Assembly: GCF_014138625.1 (NCBI RefSeq) | Contig: NZ_JACJHY010000025.1 | Location: 48,231 to 112,230, forward strand | DNA: 64,000 bases | Direction of reading: 5' to 3' | Source: Aminobacter ciceronei | GTDB taxonomy: Bacteria; Pseudomonadota; Alphaproteobacteria; Rhizobiales; Rhizobiaceae | Shown: positions 55,672 to 63,905 of the stretch, one piece after another | Numbering within the stretch: position 1 is the stretch's first letter | Layout: each line of letters begins with the position of its first letter | Made by a program: the position numbers and the translations under genes | Notes under the pieces: model-generated | Told to the model about the DNA's origin: nothing | Seen by the model: the letters and a program-made list of their open reading frames with translations, nothing else | Databases searched by the model: none

Positions 55672-55689
55672 AATAGTTGCATAGCTAAC
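55672..55689. promoter_or_regulatory. Candidate MarR operator before the tautomerase gene
   Basis: GTTGCATAGCTAAC (55676-55689) preceded by CAATA. It shares TTGCATA and, on the other strand, CAACTATTG with the site at 55193-55219. Confidence 0.45.
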
Positions 55690-55704
55690 CACCGGAGACA
55701 GACA

Positions 55705-56097
55705 ATGCCTATCCTCACCGTCAAGATATCAGCCCGGCGCAGTGACACGCTGACCGACAAGGTGGCAGCGATGCTCGCCGAACACACCAGCACCATTCTC
55801 GGCAAGAAGCCCGAGGTGACGGCCATCGCCATCAGCTACATCGACCCGCGCGACTGGATCATCGCCGGCAAGTCGTTGCAGAGCCATGGCAAGTCGAGCT
55901 TTGCGCTTGAGATCAAGGTCACCGACGAGACCAACACCAAGGACGAGAAGAAGCGCTACATCGAAGCGGTTTTTTCAGGTTTTGCCGACATCCTCGGCGA
56001 CATCCACGAGGAGAGCTACATCCACGTGCACGACGTGCGCGCGGCCTCTTATGGGTATGGCGGCAAGACCCAGGAGTTCCGCTACCAGCACCCCTGA
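55705..56097 (+). CDS. Tautomerase-family protein (4-oxalocrotonate tautomerase superfamily)
   Basis: 130 residues, double-length member. Pro2 after the initiator Met is the catalytic base; MPILTVKISARRSDTLTDKV, KPEVTAIAISYIDPRDWII and HDVRAASYGYGG follow the family. The two-domain length resembles MIF/cis-CaaD-like tautomerases more than 60-residue 4-OT. ACCGGAGACAGACA precedes the ATG. Linked to a MarR regulator, so induction by an aromatic or electrophilic compound is likely. Confidence 0.85.
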   Translation: MPILTVKISARRSDTLTDKVAAMLAEHTSTILGKKPEVTAIAISYIDPRDWIIAGKSLQSHGKSSFALEIKVTDETNTKDEKKRYIEAVFSGFADILGDIHEESYIHVHDVRAASYGYGGKTQEFRYQHP

Positions 56098-56103
56098 CAG
56101 CCG

Positions 56104-56292
56104 CATCTGACATGGCGCATCTGACATGGCGCCATAACGCGGCGCCATGTCGGGCCTTGGGGCGCGCGCCTGTCATGGGGTGCGTCTTGAGGCGTGCGTC
56201 TTGCGGGCGCGTCCTGGGGGCGCGCACGTCTTGCGGGGCGCGCACGTCTTGGGGGGCGCGCAGGTCCTGGGCGCGCGCCGGGACAGGCGCGC
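56104..56292. repeat. Tandem repeats downstream of the Gly-rich membrane gene
   Basis: Two copies of CATCTGACATGGCG (56104, 56118), a palindrome ATGGCGCC/GGCGCCAT, then units of 18-20 bases around GGCGCGCACGTCTTG (56218-56280). They lie between the two converging genes. Confidence 0.75.
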
Positions 56293-56299
56293 CGGCCGC

Positions 56300-56935
56300 C
56301 TAGCGGAACTTGCGCGTGAGCAGGGACACCAGCCTGGGTGCCGCCATGATCAGCACCGCGCCGACCAGCCAGACCACGACCACCAGCGGCTTGAGCACGG
56401 CACCGAGGAGGGCGAAAAAACCGCCGAGCAGGCCCGACGTCTCGGCGCTGCCGACCACACCGACGACCTCCGAGCCGATGCCGGTCGCAGCCGCGGCATC
56501 CCGGCCGGTCTGCACCAGGGCGCCTGCATTGCTCGACGTCCAGGCGAGCACGCCGTCGACGAGGCTGTAGCCGCCCCAGGCGAGCAGCGTCCACACCACC
56601 AGCACGACCAGCGCTGCCGTGCTGCCGAAGCCGGGCAAACGCGAGCGGGGCGCAGCTTTGCCCGGATGCGCGCGCCCGTCGCGCCCGAAGGCCGCCGATG
56701 CAGTGTCGCCTGACGGCGAACGCTGATCGGCGCCCCAGTTGCCGCCGCCGCCCCGACCGATGCTGCCATGACTGCCGCCGCCATGGCTGCTGCCGCCCCA
56801 ACTTTTGCCATCATGACTGCCGTTTGAGGCCTTGTCGCCAAGCCGCTTGCCGATCTCGCCAAGCACCGTGCCGAGCAGGCCATCCCTGCCCCTGTCGCGG
56901 TCCTTGCCGCTGTTCCTGAAATCATGCCCGCCCAT
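56300..56935 (-). CDS. Gly-rich membrane protein
   Basis: 211 residues. Hydrophilic N-terminal half rich in Gly, Ser, His (HDGKSWGGSSHGGGSHGSIG), then two membrane helices at about 106-126 (TAALVVLVVWTLLAWGGYSL) and 171-200. No family recognised; similar Gly-rich membrane proteins are annotated as hypothetical in rhizobia. TTAGGAGAGCGTCG precedes the ATG at 56935. It converges with the tautomerase gene. Confidence 0.75.
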   Translation of the reverse strand: MGGHDFRNSGKDRDRGRDGLLGTVLGEIGKRLGDKASNGSHDGKSWGGSSHGGGSHGSIGRGGGGNWGADQRSPSGDTASAAFGRDGRAHPGKAAPRSRLPGFGSTAALVVLVVWTLLAWGGYSLVDGVLAWTSSNAGALVQTGRDAAAATGIGSEVVGVVGSAETSGLLGGFFALLGAVLKPLVVVVWLVGAVLIMAAPRLVSLLTRKFR

Positions 56936-57040
56936 CGACGCTCTCCTAAGGTTCCGCGCCGAACACGCATCGGCCGGGCCATAGATGGGCATTCCAGATG
57001 TTAGAGATAATGGGACAGAGTGCTGACAGGTTGACGCAGG

Positions 57041-57934
57041 TCAGTGAATGCGCTCCAGCGGCGCGCAGCTGACCCGCTCCATCTGCAATGTGGTGTGGTG
57101 CAGGTCGAACTTTTCCTGCAGCCGCAGCTCCACCGCCCGGCGCACCGTCTCGGCATCGGCGCCCTCCTCCAGCACCACATGCGCGGTCAGCGACGCCTTG
57201 CTCTGGGTGATCGCCCACAGATGCAGATCGTGCACCGAGGCGACGCCGGGCACGGTTGATATCGCCAGCTCGACCTCTGCCAGCTCCATGCCAGGCGGCA
57301 CGCCTTCGAGCAGGATGTTGATGCACTCCTTGAGCAGCACCCAGGTGCGCGGGAAGACCATGAAGCCGATGCCGACGGCGACGACGGAATCGACCCATGA
57401 CCAGCCGGTGAGCCAGATCAGGGCAGCCCCGGCGATCACCCCGATCGAACCGAGCATGTCGGCCCAGACCTCGAGATAGGCGCCCTTGACGTTGAGGCTG
57501 CCGTCCTTGTGGCCGGCCAACAGCCGCATCGACGTCAGATTGACCAGAAGCCCGATGACGGCGATGCCGAGCATGCCGAGCGAGGCGATGTCCTGCGGCT
57601 GCAACAGCCTGACATAGGCCTCGTAGAGAATGTAGAAGGCGACGGCGAGCAGAAGCAGCGCGTTGAAGGCCGCAGCCAGGATCTCGAAGCGGGCATAACC
57701 ATAGGTGCGCAGCAGGTCGGCCGGCCGGCGGCCGACCTTGATCGCCACCAGCGCGATCGCCAGCGCCATGGCGTCGGTCAGCATGTGCGTGGCATCCGAG
57801 ATCAGCGCCAGGCTGCCGGTGACGAAACCGCCGATCACCTCGGCCACCATGAAGGCGCTGGTCAGGCCCAAGGCCATCCACAGCCGCGAGACCGGCGTGT
57901 TCGTCATGTCGCCGTGATCATGGTCGCCGCTCAT
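57041..57934 (-). CDS. Cation diffusion facilitator family transporter (ZitB/CzcD type)
   Basis: 297 residues. His/Asp-rich start (SGDHDHGD), six helices with the zinc-site motif LISDATHMLTDA and the second site KDGSLNVKGAYLEVWADMLG, then a cytoplasmic domain (VHDLHLWAITQSKASLTAHV). Exports Zn2+ or Cd2+ in exchange for H+. Its start at 57934 follows GGGGGAGGCCTTG. Monocistronic. A rhizobial intergenic repeat lies upstream. Confidence 0.92.
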   Translation of the reverse strand: MSGDHDHGDMTNTPVSRLWMALGLTSAFMVAEVIGGFVTGSLALISDATHMLTDAMALAIALVAIKVGRRPADLLRTYGYARFEILAAAFNALLLLAVAFYILYEAYVRLLQPQDIASLGMLGIAVIGLLVNLTSMRLLAGHKDGSLNVKGAYLEVWADMLGSIGVIAGAALIWLTGWSWVDSVVAVGIGFMVFPRTWVLLKECINILLEGVPPGMELAEVELAISTVPGVASVHDLHLWAITQSKASLTAHVVLEEGADAETVRRAVELRLQEKFDLHHTTLQMERVSCAPLERIH

Positions 57935-57967
57935 CAAGGCCTCCCCCTCGGGATTTGCTTGCCACAA

Positions 57968-58040
57968 GCTAAAGCAATTGCAGGAACAGTGTGAAGCGGT
58001 TTTCCCTGGGGAATTGCGCAAAAACAAGGAGATAGGCCGA
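57968..58040 (+). repeat. Rhizobial intergenic repeat element, copy 3
   Basis: GCAATTGCAGGAACAGTGTG, then GCGGTTTTCCC and GGAATTGCGCAAAAACAAGG, close to 2176-2245. The right part is diverged. Confidence 0.7.
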
Positions 58041-58114
58041 GTTTCGTCTCAGTCTCGCCCCAACCATCCCGCGATCGGCGTCCTCCGTAGACCGATCGCG
58101 GTCGGCAGCGACAC

Positions 58115-59011
58115 CTAGCCTGCCGGCTGAACGTCCTTCTCGAGCAGAAAGTCGATCACCGCGCGCACCGCCGGCAATTGCCCACGCTTGTGCGGTGTCA
58201 GGATGGTCGTGGTCACCTGGCCTGCCGTCCAGTCCGGCAGCAGCCGCACCAGCCTGCCTTGCGCCACTGAACTGGCCGAGATCAGTTCGGGCAGGCAGAC
58301 GATGCCGAGGCCGGATTCGGCGGCCATCAGCAAGGGCACCGATTCATCGGCATGCAAGCGCTGCCGCGGCGCGACTTCGGTGATGCGACCCTCACGATCG
58401 CGCAGCCGCCAGCTCTTTGCCGTCATGCTGCTCATCAGCCCGTCATGGCCGGCCAGCGCCTCCGGCGTCTCGGGGTGGCCATGACAGGTGAGATAGGACG
58501 GCGCCGCCACCAGCGTGATCGCATCCTCGCTCATCCGCCTTTGCACGAGGTCGGAATCGGGCAGCGGCGCGAAATGGCTGCGCAGGGCGATGTCGAAGCC
58601 GTCCTGCACCAGGTCGACGAAACGGTCGGTGACATGCAGCTGGATCAGAAGCCTGGGATATCGACGCGCCAGCACGGGCAAACGATGCGCCAGCCGGAAC
58701 TGCGCATTGGGCACCGAGGTGGTGATGCGCACGATGCCGCTCGGCTCGGCCAGCCGCCGCTGCACCACCGCCTCCACCGCCTCGGCCTCGATGACCGCCG
58801 CACGGGCATGGTCATAGACGTCGCGGCCGACGTCGGTCAGCGTGAAGCTGCGCGAGCTGCGATGGATCAGCAGAGCGCCGAGCGACACTTCAAGTGCTGC
58901 GACCCGTTTGCTGACCGTCGATTTGGGGCAGCCGAGCCGCCGGGCGGCGGCGGCAAAACCGCCATGGTCGACGGCAGCTGCGAAAAAATGGAGATCGTTG
59001 AGGTTCAGCAT
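58115..59011 (-). CDS. LysR-family regulator
   Basis: 298 residues. HTH (LHFFAAAVDHGGFAAAARRL, then CPKSTVSKRVAALE) and a LysR substrate-binding domain (RITTSVPNAQFRLAHRLPVL). Divergent from the GST gene with 98 bases between, so it probably controls it. ATG at 59011; a TTG at 59014 is also possible. A 12-bp sequence at its own start codon is repeated 50 bp downstream, before the GST gene. Confidence 0.9.
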   Translation of the reverse strand: MLNLNDLHFFAAAVDHGGFAAAARRLGCPKSTVSKRVAALEVSLGALLIHRSSRSFTLTDVGRDVYDHARAAVIEAEAVEAVVQRRLAEPSGIVRITTSVPNAQFRLAHRLPVLARRYPRLLIQLHVTDRFVDLVQDGFDIALRSHFAPLPDSDLVQRRMSEDAITLVAAPSYLTCHGHPETPEALAGHDGLMSSMTAKSWRLRDREGRITEVAPRQRLHADESVPLLMAAESGLGIVCLPELISASSVAQGRLVRLLPDWTAGQVTTTILTPHKRGQLPAVRAVIDFLLEKDVQPAG

Positions 59012-59071
59012 CAAAGTCTACGTTTGTGGACATTTGGTTTCAAATTGCCCGACTACAGGATCAAAGTCCAC
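59010..59071. promoter_or_regulatory. Candidate LysR binding sites between lysR and the GST gene
   Basis: ATCAAAGTCTAC (59010-59021) and ATCAAAGTCCAC (59060-59071) are direct repeats 50 bp apart; GTGGAC (59026-59031) makes the first an inverted pair with GTCTAC. Spaced repeats of this kind fit LysR autoregulation. Confidence 0.45.
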
Positions 59072-59108
59072 ATCAATACATCGGGGTCATCAACAATGGA
59101 GACCTCAC

Positions 59109-59834
59109 ATGACAACCACCCCGATCTTCACCTCCGGCTTCCCGCTCGGTTCCTCGGCCGGCCTCGTCGCCGCCTTCGAATGGCTCGGCCAGCCCTACCG
59201 GCTGACCCGCGTCGACATGCTGGGCGAGATGCGCAGCGAGGCCTACAAGCGCCTCAACGGCCGGGTCGAGACACCCGTGCTGATCACATCAGACGGCCGC
59301 GTCCTGACCGAGACCATGGCGATCGCGCTGTGGCTCGAGGCACGCGACAGCGAACGCCGCATCAGCTTTGTGCCTGATACGCCGGAGGCCGACAGGATGC
59401 ACCAGATGATCGCCTTCCTGAACACTGCCTTTACCGGCGCCTTCGGCCCGCTCTGGGTGGCGCTCGAAGCCGAACACGCCAGCGAAGCGGAGCGCGAGAC
59501 CTTGCGCAAGTTCGGCCGCGACTTCGTTGCCACCCGCCACGCCCAGCTCGAGGCGATGATCGGCGACAGCGCCTATCTGCTCGGTGACAAGCCGACGCTG
59601 GCGGATGCGGTGTTTTCAGGCGTGGCGCGCTGGACCGACTTCCACAAGGCGGTGAACCCGGCCGACTACCCGCGCATCCTGGCGCTGCGCAACCGCATCG
59701 AAGCCGACCCGGCCTTCCGCTTCGCGGTGGCGATCGAGGACGGCGACGTCACGGCCACCGGCAGCGGCGCAATGAAGGGGCTGGTGCCGCTCGCCGAGGT
59801 GCTGCGCGACACCGCTGCCGCACAGGCCGCCTGA
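59109..59834 (+). CDS. Glutathione S-transferase
   Basis: 241 residues. N-terminal thioredoxin-like domain (SSAGLVAAFEWLGQPYRLTR; RVETPVLITSDG; TETMAIALWLEARD) and C-terminal helices (FGPLWVALEAEHASEAERET; LGDKPTLADAVFSGVARWTD). The Ser-rich start may hold the catalytic Ser. Divergent from LysR. CAATGGAGACCTCAC precedes the ATG. An internally deleted copy lies at 60445-60625. The substrate is unknown. Confidence 0.9.
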   Translation: MTTTPIFTSGFPLGSSAGLVAAFEWLGQPYRLTRVDMLGEMRSEAYKRLNGRVETPVLITSDGRVLTETMAIALWLEARDSERRISFVPDTPEADRMHQMIAFLNTAFTGAFGPLWVALEAEHASEAERETLRKFGRDFVATRHAQLEAMIGDSAYLLGDKPTLADAVFSGVARWTDFHKAVNPADYPRILALRNRIEADPAFRFAVAIEDGDVTATGSGAMKGLVPLAEVLRDTAAAQAA

Positions 59835-59937
59835 GCGGTCAAAACAAGCGGTCATAACAATGGGCTGCGCGCCGTCATGGCGCGCAGCCTTTTCTTACTG
59901 GTGGAAAGAAGACTTTCTATATGGTCAAGTCCAAGCC

Positions 59938-60444
59938 ATGAGCCGCACTCGCACACCAGCCAAAGAGCCACTGTTTCGTCGCGTCAACACGCGCACGCAC
60001 AATGTGCACCACAATTTCGGTGGCGAATATCGATGGTCGCGCCAACGCCATGAGCGCTTGGGCAGTGAAAGCTTGGGCGACGAAAGCCTGGAAGGCCGAG
60101 GCTCCATGCATGCGGGAAAACGGCGTGGGCGGGACTACACGCCGCTGTTCCGTTTCCTGCTCTCACGCGTCGGCAAGGACTGGACGCAGGTGCACAGCGA
60201 GGCCGTGTCACGGCTCGATGACGAGGCGCCGATCTTCTGGCTCGTCGCCCGCACCGAGGCGGAGCAGCAATCCTCGGTGCTGATGGGCCAGAACTCCTAT
60301 TACAGCGGCCTGTATGTCGACGACGACAATCGCCTTGCGATCGTCGATCCCACGCTGTCCGTCGAGCAAATGGAGCCGTCATGTTCCTGCTGCACCCACA
60401 CATTCAACGGCATCCCCTTCACGCGCCCATTCCGCGGCCGCTAG
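59938..60444 (+). CDS. Hypothetical protein
   Basis: 168 residues. Basic N-terminus (RTRTPAKEPLFRRVNTRTHN), central segment PLFRFLLSRVGKDWTQVHSE, FWLVARTEAEQQ, and near the end the cluster CSCCTHTF. Cys-rich but no known zinc pattern. No signal or membrane segment. A similar small-protein type is sometimes found near GST and oxygenase genes, but no family is recognised. GGTCAAGTCCAAGCC precedes the ATG. Confidence 0.6.
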   Translation: MSRTRTPAKEPLFRRVNTRTHNVHHNFGGEYRWSRQRHERLGSESLGDESLEGRGSMHAGKRRGRDYTPLFRFLLSRVGKDWTQVHSEAVSRLDDEAPIFWLVARTEAEQQSSVLMGQNSYYSGLYVDDDNRLAIVDPTLSVEQMEPSCSCCTHTFNGIPFTRPFRGR

Positions 60445-60625
60445 CTGGGCCGGCACAAAACTGGCTGGCAGCCGGCTTCCAGCCGACGGCCCGCTTTGGG
60501 GGTCGGCTGCGGAGTGGCTCGACCAGCCATGCCGACCACCCGCATCGACATGCTGGTCGCGATGCGCACCGCCCAGGCACGGCGACACCACGGCGCCAGG
60601 CAGCGGCGCGATGACGAGAAACGTC
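60445..60625 (+). pseudogene. Glutathione S-transferase remnant with internal deletion
   Basis: DNA from about 60487 to 60570 (GTCGGCTGCGGAGTGGCTCG, then CGCATCGACATGCTGGTCGC) parallels the start of the GST gene (residues about 20-45). From 60582, codons read HGDTTAPGSGAMTR, parallel to DGDVTATGSGAMKG near the GST C-terminus. About 170 codons between are missing. Frames differ, so no functional protein is made. The rest of the gap to 60747 has no gene. Confidence 0.7.
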
Positions 60626-60747
60626 GGCGCGGTGCAATCAGCGACTGGGCCGATAGTACCCATTTGAATTCGCAATTTTTTGAAGCCGGTGAACGATGCG
60701 AGACTCCTGATCGGGACCTATCCACCAACCCGAGCAGAGAGGAGTCC

Positions 60748-61770
60748 ATGGCTTACATCAAGAACATCTGGTACGCGGCGGCATGGTCGAGCGAGATTGC
60801 GCGAGACCTCTTCCCCCGAACCATCGCCAACGAAAAGATCGTCTTCTATCGCACCGAGTTAGGTGAGATCGCGGCCATCGAGGACCGGTGCCCGCATCGT
60901 TTTGTGCCCCTGCATCTCGGCAAGCTGAAGGGAGATATTGTCGAATGTGCTTACCACGGCCTCTGTTTTGACGCCTCCGGGGCCTGCACCCTCAATCCCC
61001 ACGGAGACGGCAAGATCCCGCGGGCGGCGCGGGTAAAAGCCTACAAGGTGGTCGAAAAACACAGCATCGCATGGATCTGGCTCGGCGACCCCGAGAGCGC
61101 CGACGCAGATCTCATCGCCGATTTTAGTGTGCTGACCGACCCCAGGTTTCAGACCGTCAGCAGCTACCTGCATGTCGCGGCCAACTATCAGCTCATTTCC
61201 GACAATCTGCTCGACCTCAGTCACGGACAGTACATCCACCCGATGTTCGCCAACGCCGAGGGCCCACCACGCTTCGAACCTGAGAAAGACCCGACGGGCC
61301 ATGAGGTCTGGGCACGCTTCTCGCGTCCCAATCAGTACCCCAACAAGTATTTCCAGATGCTTGGCTATCCGAAGGACCAGCGTGGCGACCACCGGAACTA
61401 CATGCGATGGTCCGCACCGTCGCTGCTTCTTCTCGACGTCGGCATGACAGGTGTCGGTCGCCCCGTGGAAGAAGGCCTGTCGATCCCCACGTCGCATCTG
61501 CTCACCCCTGAAACCGACACCACCACCCACTATTTCTGGGCGATGTCGCGCGATTTCAGGCAGGCTGATGCAGCCCTCAGCGATGAACTGCTTCGGGTGG
61601 GCGTTGCCGTCTTCGACGACGAGGACAAACCCGTCATCGAAGCACAGCAGCGCATGATCGAGACGAGCGAGCTTATGTCGCTCAACCCGGTCCTCCTGCA
61701 AACCGACGGGCCTGCCGTGCGCGCGAGACGCGTCATCGAGGCAGGGCTGAAGGCCGAACTGGCGAACTGA
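60748..61770 (+). CDS. Rieske-type ring-hydroxylating oxygenase, VanA-like alpha subunit
   Basis: 340 residues. Rieske centre: Cys48, His50, Cys67, His70 (CPH ... CAYH). Mononuclear iron site: His159 and His164 in DLSHGQYIHP, with an Asp nearby (Asp152 or Asp156). The single-component VanA group removes methyl groups from methoxyaromatics such as vanillate or oxidises related substrates. GAGGAGTCC precedes the ATG. The reductase partner lies downstream behind a LysR gene. The substrate is not known. Confidence 0.9.
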   Translation: MAYIKNIWYAAAWSSEIARDLFPRTIANEKIVFYRTELGEIAAIEDRCPHRFVPLHLGKLKGDIVECAYHGLCFDASGACTLNPHGDGKIPRAARVKAYKVVEKHSIAWIWLGDPESADADLIADFSVLTDPRFQTVSSYLHVAANYQLISDNLLDLSHGQYIHPMFANAEGPPRFEPEKDPTGHEVWARFSRPNQYPNKYFQMLGYPKDQRGDHRNYMRWSAPSLLLLDVGMTGVGRPVEEGLSIPTSHLLTPETDTTTHYFWAMSRDFRQADAALSDELLRVGVAVFDDEDKPVIEAQQRMIETSELMSLNPVLLQTDGPAVRARRVIEAGLKAELAN

Positions 61771-61856
61771 AACGCCTTTTTTCCAGACGACGGCGGCACC
61801 ATGGCATTGTTGCCGGTGCCGCTTGCCGTTTGTGGTCCATTTCCGGGGGATACGCT

Positions 61857-62795
61857 ATGCTGCCACCTGTTTCGGCTTCCCTGGGGCAGACCTTGCGTTT
61901 CAGACACCTGGATATGAACCTGCTGGTCGCGCTCGATGCGATCCTGACACATCAGAACATCACCCGCGCCTCGGAACGACTTTGCCTGAGCCAGTCGGCA
62001 ACCAGCGGCATTCTCTCGCGGCTGCGTGAACATTTCGAAGACGAGCTGGTGGTCAGGACGGGTCGCCAGATGACGCTGACGCCACTTGCCGAAGAGCTTG
62101 TCGTGCCTTTGCGCGCGATACTGTCCGACACCGAGCGCCTGCTGTCGATGAGAAGTGCGTTCGACCCGTCCACGTCAGACCGGCAGTTCACCATTGCATG
62201 CTCTGATTATGTCTGGGCGACATTGATCCTGGACATCATTTCCGCTCTCCGCGACAACGCTCCGTCAGTGAACATGTTCTACAGCGGACCAAGTACCCGC
62301 TTCTTCAAGACCGACATCGACCTGTTGATCGTGCCGGACCGGTTCATGCTAGAGGACTGCCATTTCGAGCCCCTGCCGCCGAACTCCTATGCGTGCATCG
62401 TCTGGCAGGACAACAGACATGTCGGAACGTCGATAACACTCGACGCGTTTCTCGAAGCCCGTCATGCCCAGGCTTTCAGCGAACGAACAACATTCATCGA
62501 GTCCTGGTTCATCAAGCAATTTGGCCGCGCTCCGCAGCCCGGGATCACCGCACCAAGTTTCACATTGCTGCCCGATGCGCTGGTCGGAACGGATTTCATT
62601 GCCCTTGTCCCTAGAGATCTTGCAGCACGCGCATCTTCCTACCTTCCGATCAGAACGGTGAACGTGCCTTTCGAATTGCCTGTTATGACCGACGTGCTGC
62701 AATGGCGCCGTTCACATGATCGCGACCCCGGCCTGCAATGGCTGCGCGATCAGATCGTCAGGGTTGCGACGGAACGATACGCAGCGCAGCACTGA
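61857..62795 (+). CDS. LysR-family regulator (NodD/aromatic-sensing type)
   Basis: 312 residues. HTH region DMNLLVALDAILTHQNITRA, then ERLCLSQSATSGILSRLREH; the start resembles the NodD-type N-terminus (RFRHLDMNLLVALDAI). C-terminal ligand domain follows. The ATG at 61857 (GGGGGATACGCT before it) was chosen; 61914 is an alternative. It sits between the oxygenase and its reductase on the same strand, so it could act on both and may be co-transcribed. Confidence 0.88.
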   Translation: MLPPVSASLGQTLRFRHLDMNLLVALDAILTHQNITRASERLCLSQSATSGILSRLREHFEDELVVRTGRQMTLTPLAEELVVPLRAILSDTERLLSMRSAFDPSTSDRQFTIACSDYVWATLILDIISALRDNAPSVNMFYSGPSTRFFKTDIDLLIVPDRFMLEDCHFEPLPPNSYACIVWQDNRHVGTSITLDAFLEARHAQAFSERTTFIESWFIKQFGRAPQPGITAPSFTLLPDALVGTDFIALVPRDLAARASSYLPIRTVNVPFELPVMTDVLQWRRSHDRDPGLQWLRDQIVRVATERYAAQH

Positions 62796-62920
62796 TCTAT
62801 CGACCGTGTCGATATGTGACCTCCAAAATCCCAATTTCCGCATTCCCCGGGCCAAGCCTACTGTTTTCCTGTCGAGCGAACCCATCGCTGCCGGGATTAC
62901 TCAGGTTTGGAACAGTTCTG

Positions 62921-63889
62921 ATGAAAATCGAGAAAACGGGGCGTTTTCCTGCCCTGATCCGCAGCAGGACGGTCATCGCTAGAGATATCGTCTGCCTGGA
63001 AATTGCACCCGCAACCGGCAACGCGTTTCTACCATTCACGGCAGGAGCGCATGTCGATGTGTTCGTCGGCGACGGTCTTGTGCGGCAATACTCCATTTCC
63101 AATGATCCTGCCGACAGTTCCTATTACCGCCTCGCCATTCAGAAAGAAGCTCAGTCGCGTGGCGGCTCCAGGGCCATTCATGAGCGCTTCAAGGCCGGCG
63201 ACATCATTCAGATCGGCGTTCCCAGAAACAATTTTCAGCTGGCCGACGACGACACCCGGCTGGTCCTGGTTGCCGGAGGCATAGGGATCACTCCAATCCT
63301 GAGCATGGCCTACCGGCTGGCTGCAAAGGGCATCGACTTTTCACTTCATCTTTGCGCGCGCTCCATCGAAAGAGCCGCCTTCCTGGACGAGATCGCCTCA
63401 AGCCCGTTCGGTTCGAGCCTGCATTTGCATCTCGACGACGCCGGACCTGACCAAAGGTTCAATCCCGAAGACGCGTTCTCATCGGTCACACCAACAACGG
63501 CTGTGTATGTTTGCGGACCACGCGGTTTCATGGACTTCGTGACCTCGGCTGCGCAGCGCATGGCGGTTCGACCGGAGCGTATCCACACCGAAAGTTTCGG
63601 TGCCGCCGTCGTTCACGGCGAAGACGAATTTGAAGTCGTTGCGGCGCGCAGCGGAAAGGTTCTGCGCGTCAGGCACGACAAATCCATCGCCGAAACGCTC
63701 GAGGAGGCCGGCTTGCGCCCGCTCCTGTCATGCGAGCAGGGAATTTGCGGCACCTGTCTGACGCGGGTGATCAGTGGCGAGGTCGACCACCGCGATACGT
63801 TCCAGACCCAGCTGGAAAAGAGCAGCGGCAGCCGAATTGCGATCTGTTGCTCGCGCGCACGATCCAGACAACTGGTTCTCGATATCTGA
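62921..63889 (+). CDS. PDR/VanB-family reductase
   Basis: 322 residues. Oxygenase reductase: FAD/FMN domain with RQYSISNDP, NAD-binding GGIGITPILSMAYRL, CGPRGFMDFV and a C-terminal plant-type 2Fe-2S domain (CEQGICGTCL, later ICCSRA). It passes electrons from NADH or NADPH to the Rieske oxygenase. Start ATG 62921. The 125-base gap before it has no gene. Together with the VanA-like gene it makes a two-component system. Confidence 0.92.
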   Translation: MKIEKTGRFPALIRSRTVIARDIVCLEIAPATGNAFLPFTAGAHVDVFVGDGLVRQYSISNDPADSSYYRLAIQKEAQSRGGSRAIHERFKAGDIIQIGVPRNNFQLADDDTRLVLVAGGIGITPILSMAYRLAAKGIDFSLHLCARSIERAAFLDEIASSPFGSSLHLHLDDAGPDQRFNPEDAFSSVTPTTAVYVCGPRGFMDFVTSAAQRMAVRPERIHTESFGAAVVHGEDEFEVVAARSGKVLRVRHDKSIAETLEEAGLRPLLSCEQGICGTCLTRVISGEVDHRDTFQTQLEKSSGSRIAICCSRARSRQLVLDI

Positions 63890-63905
63890 CAAGCTGGAGA
63901 TTTGC

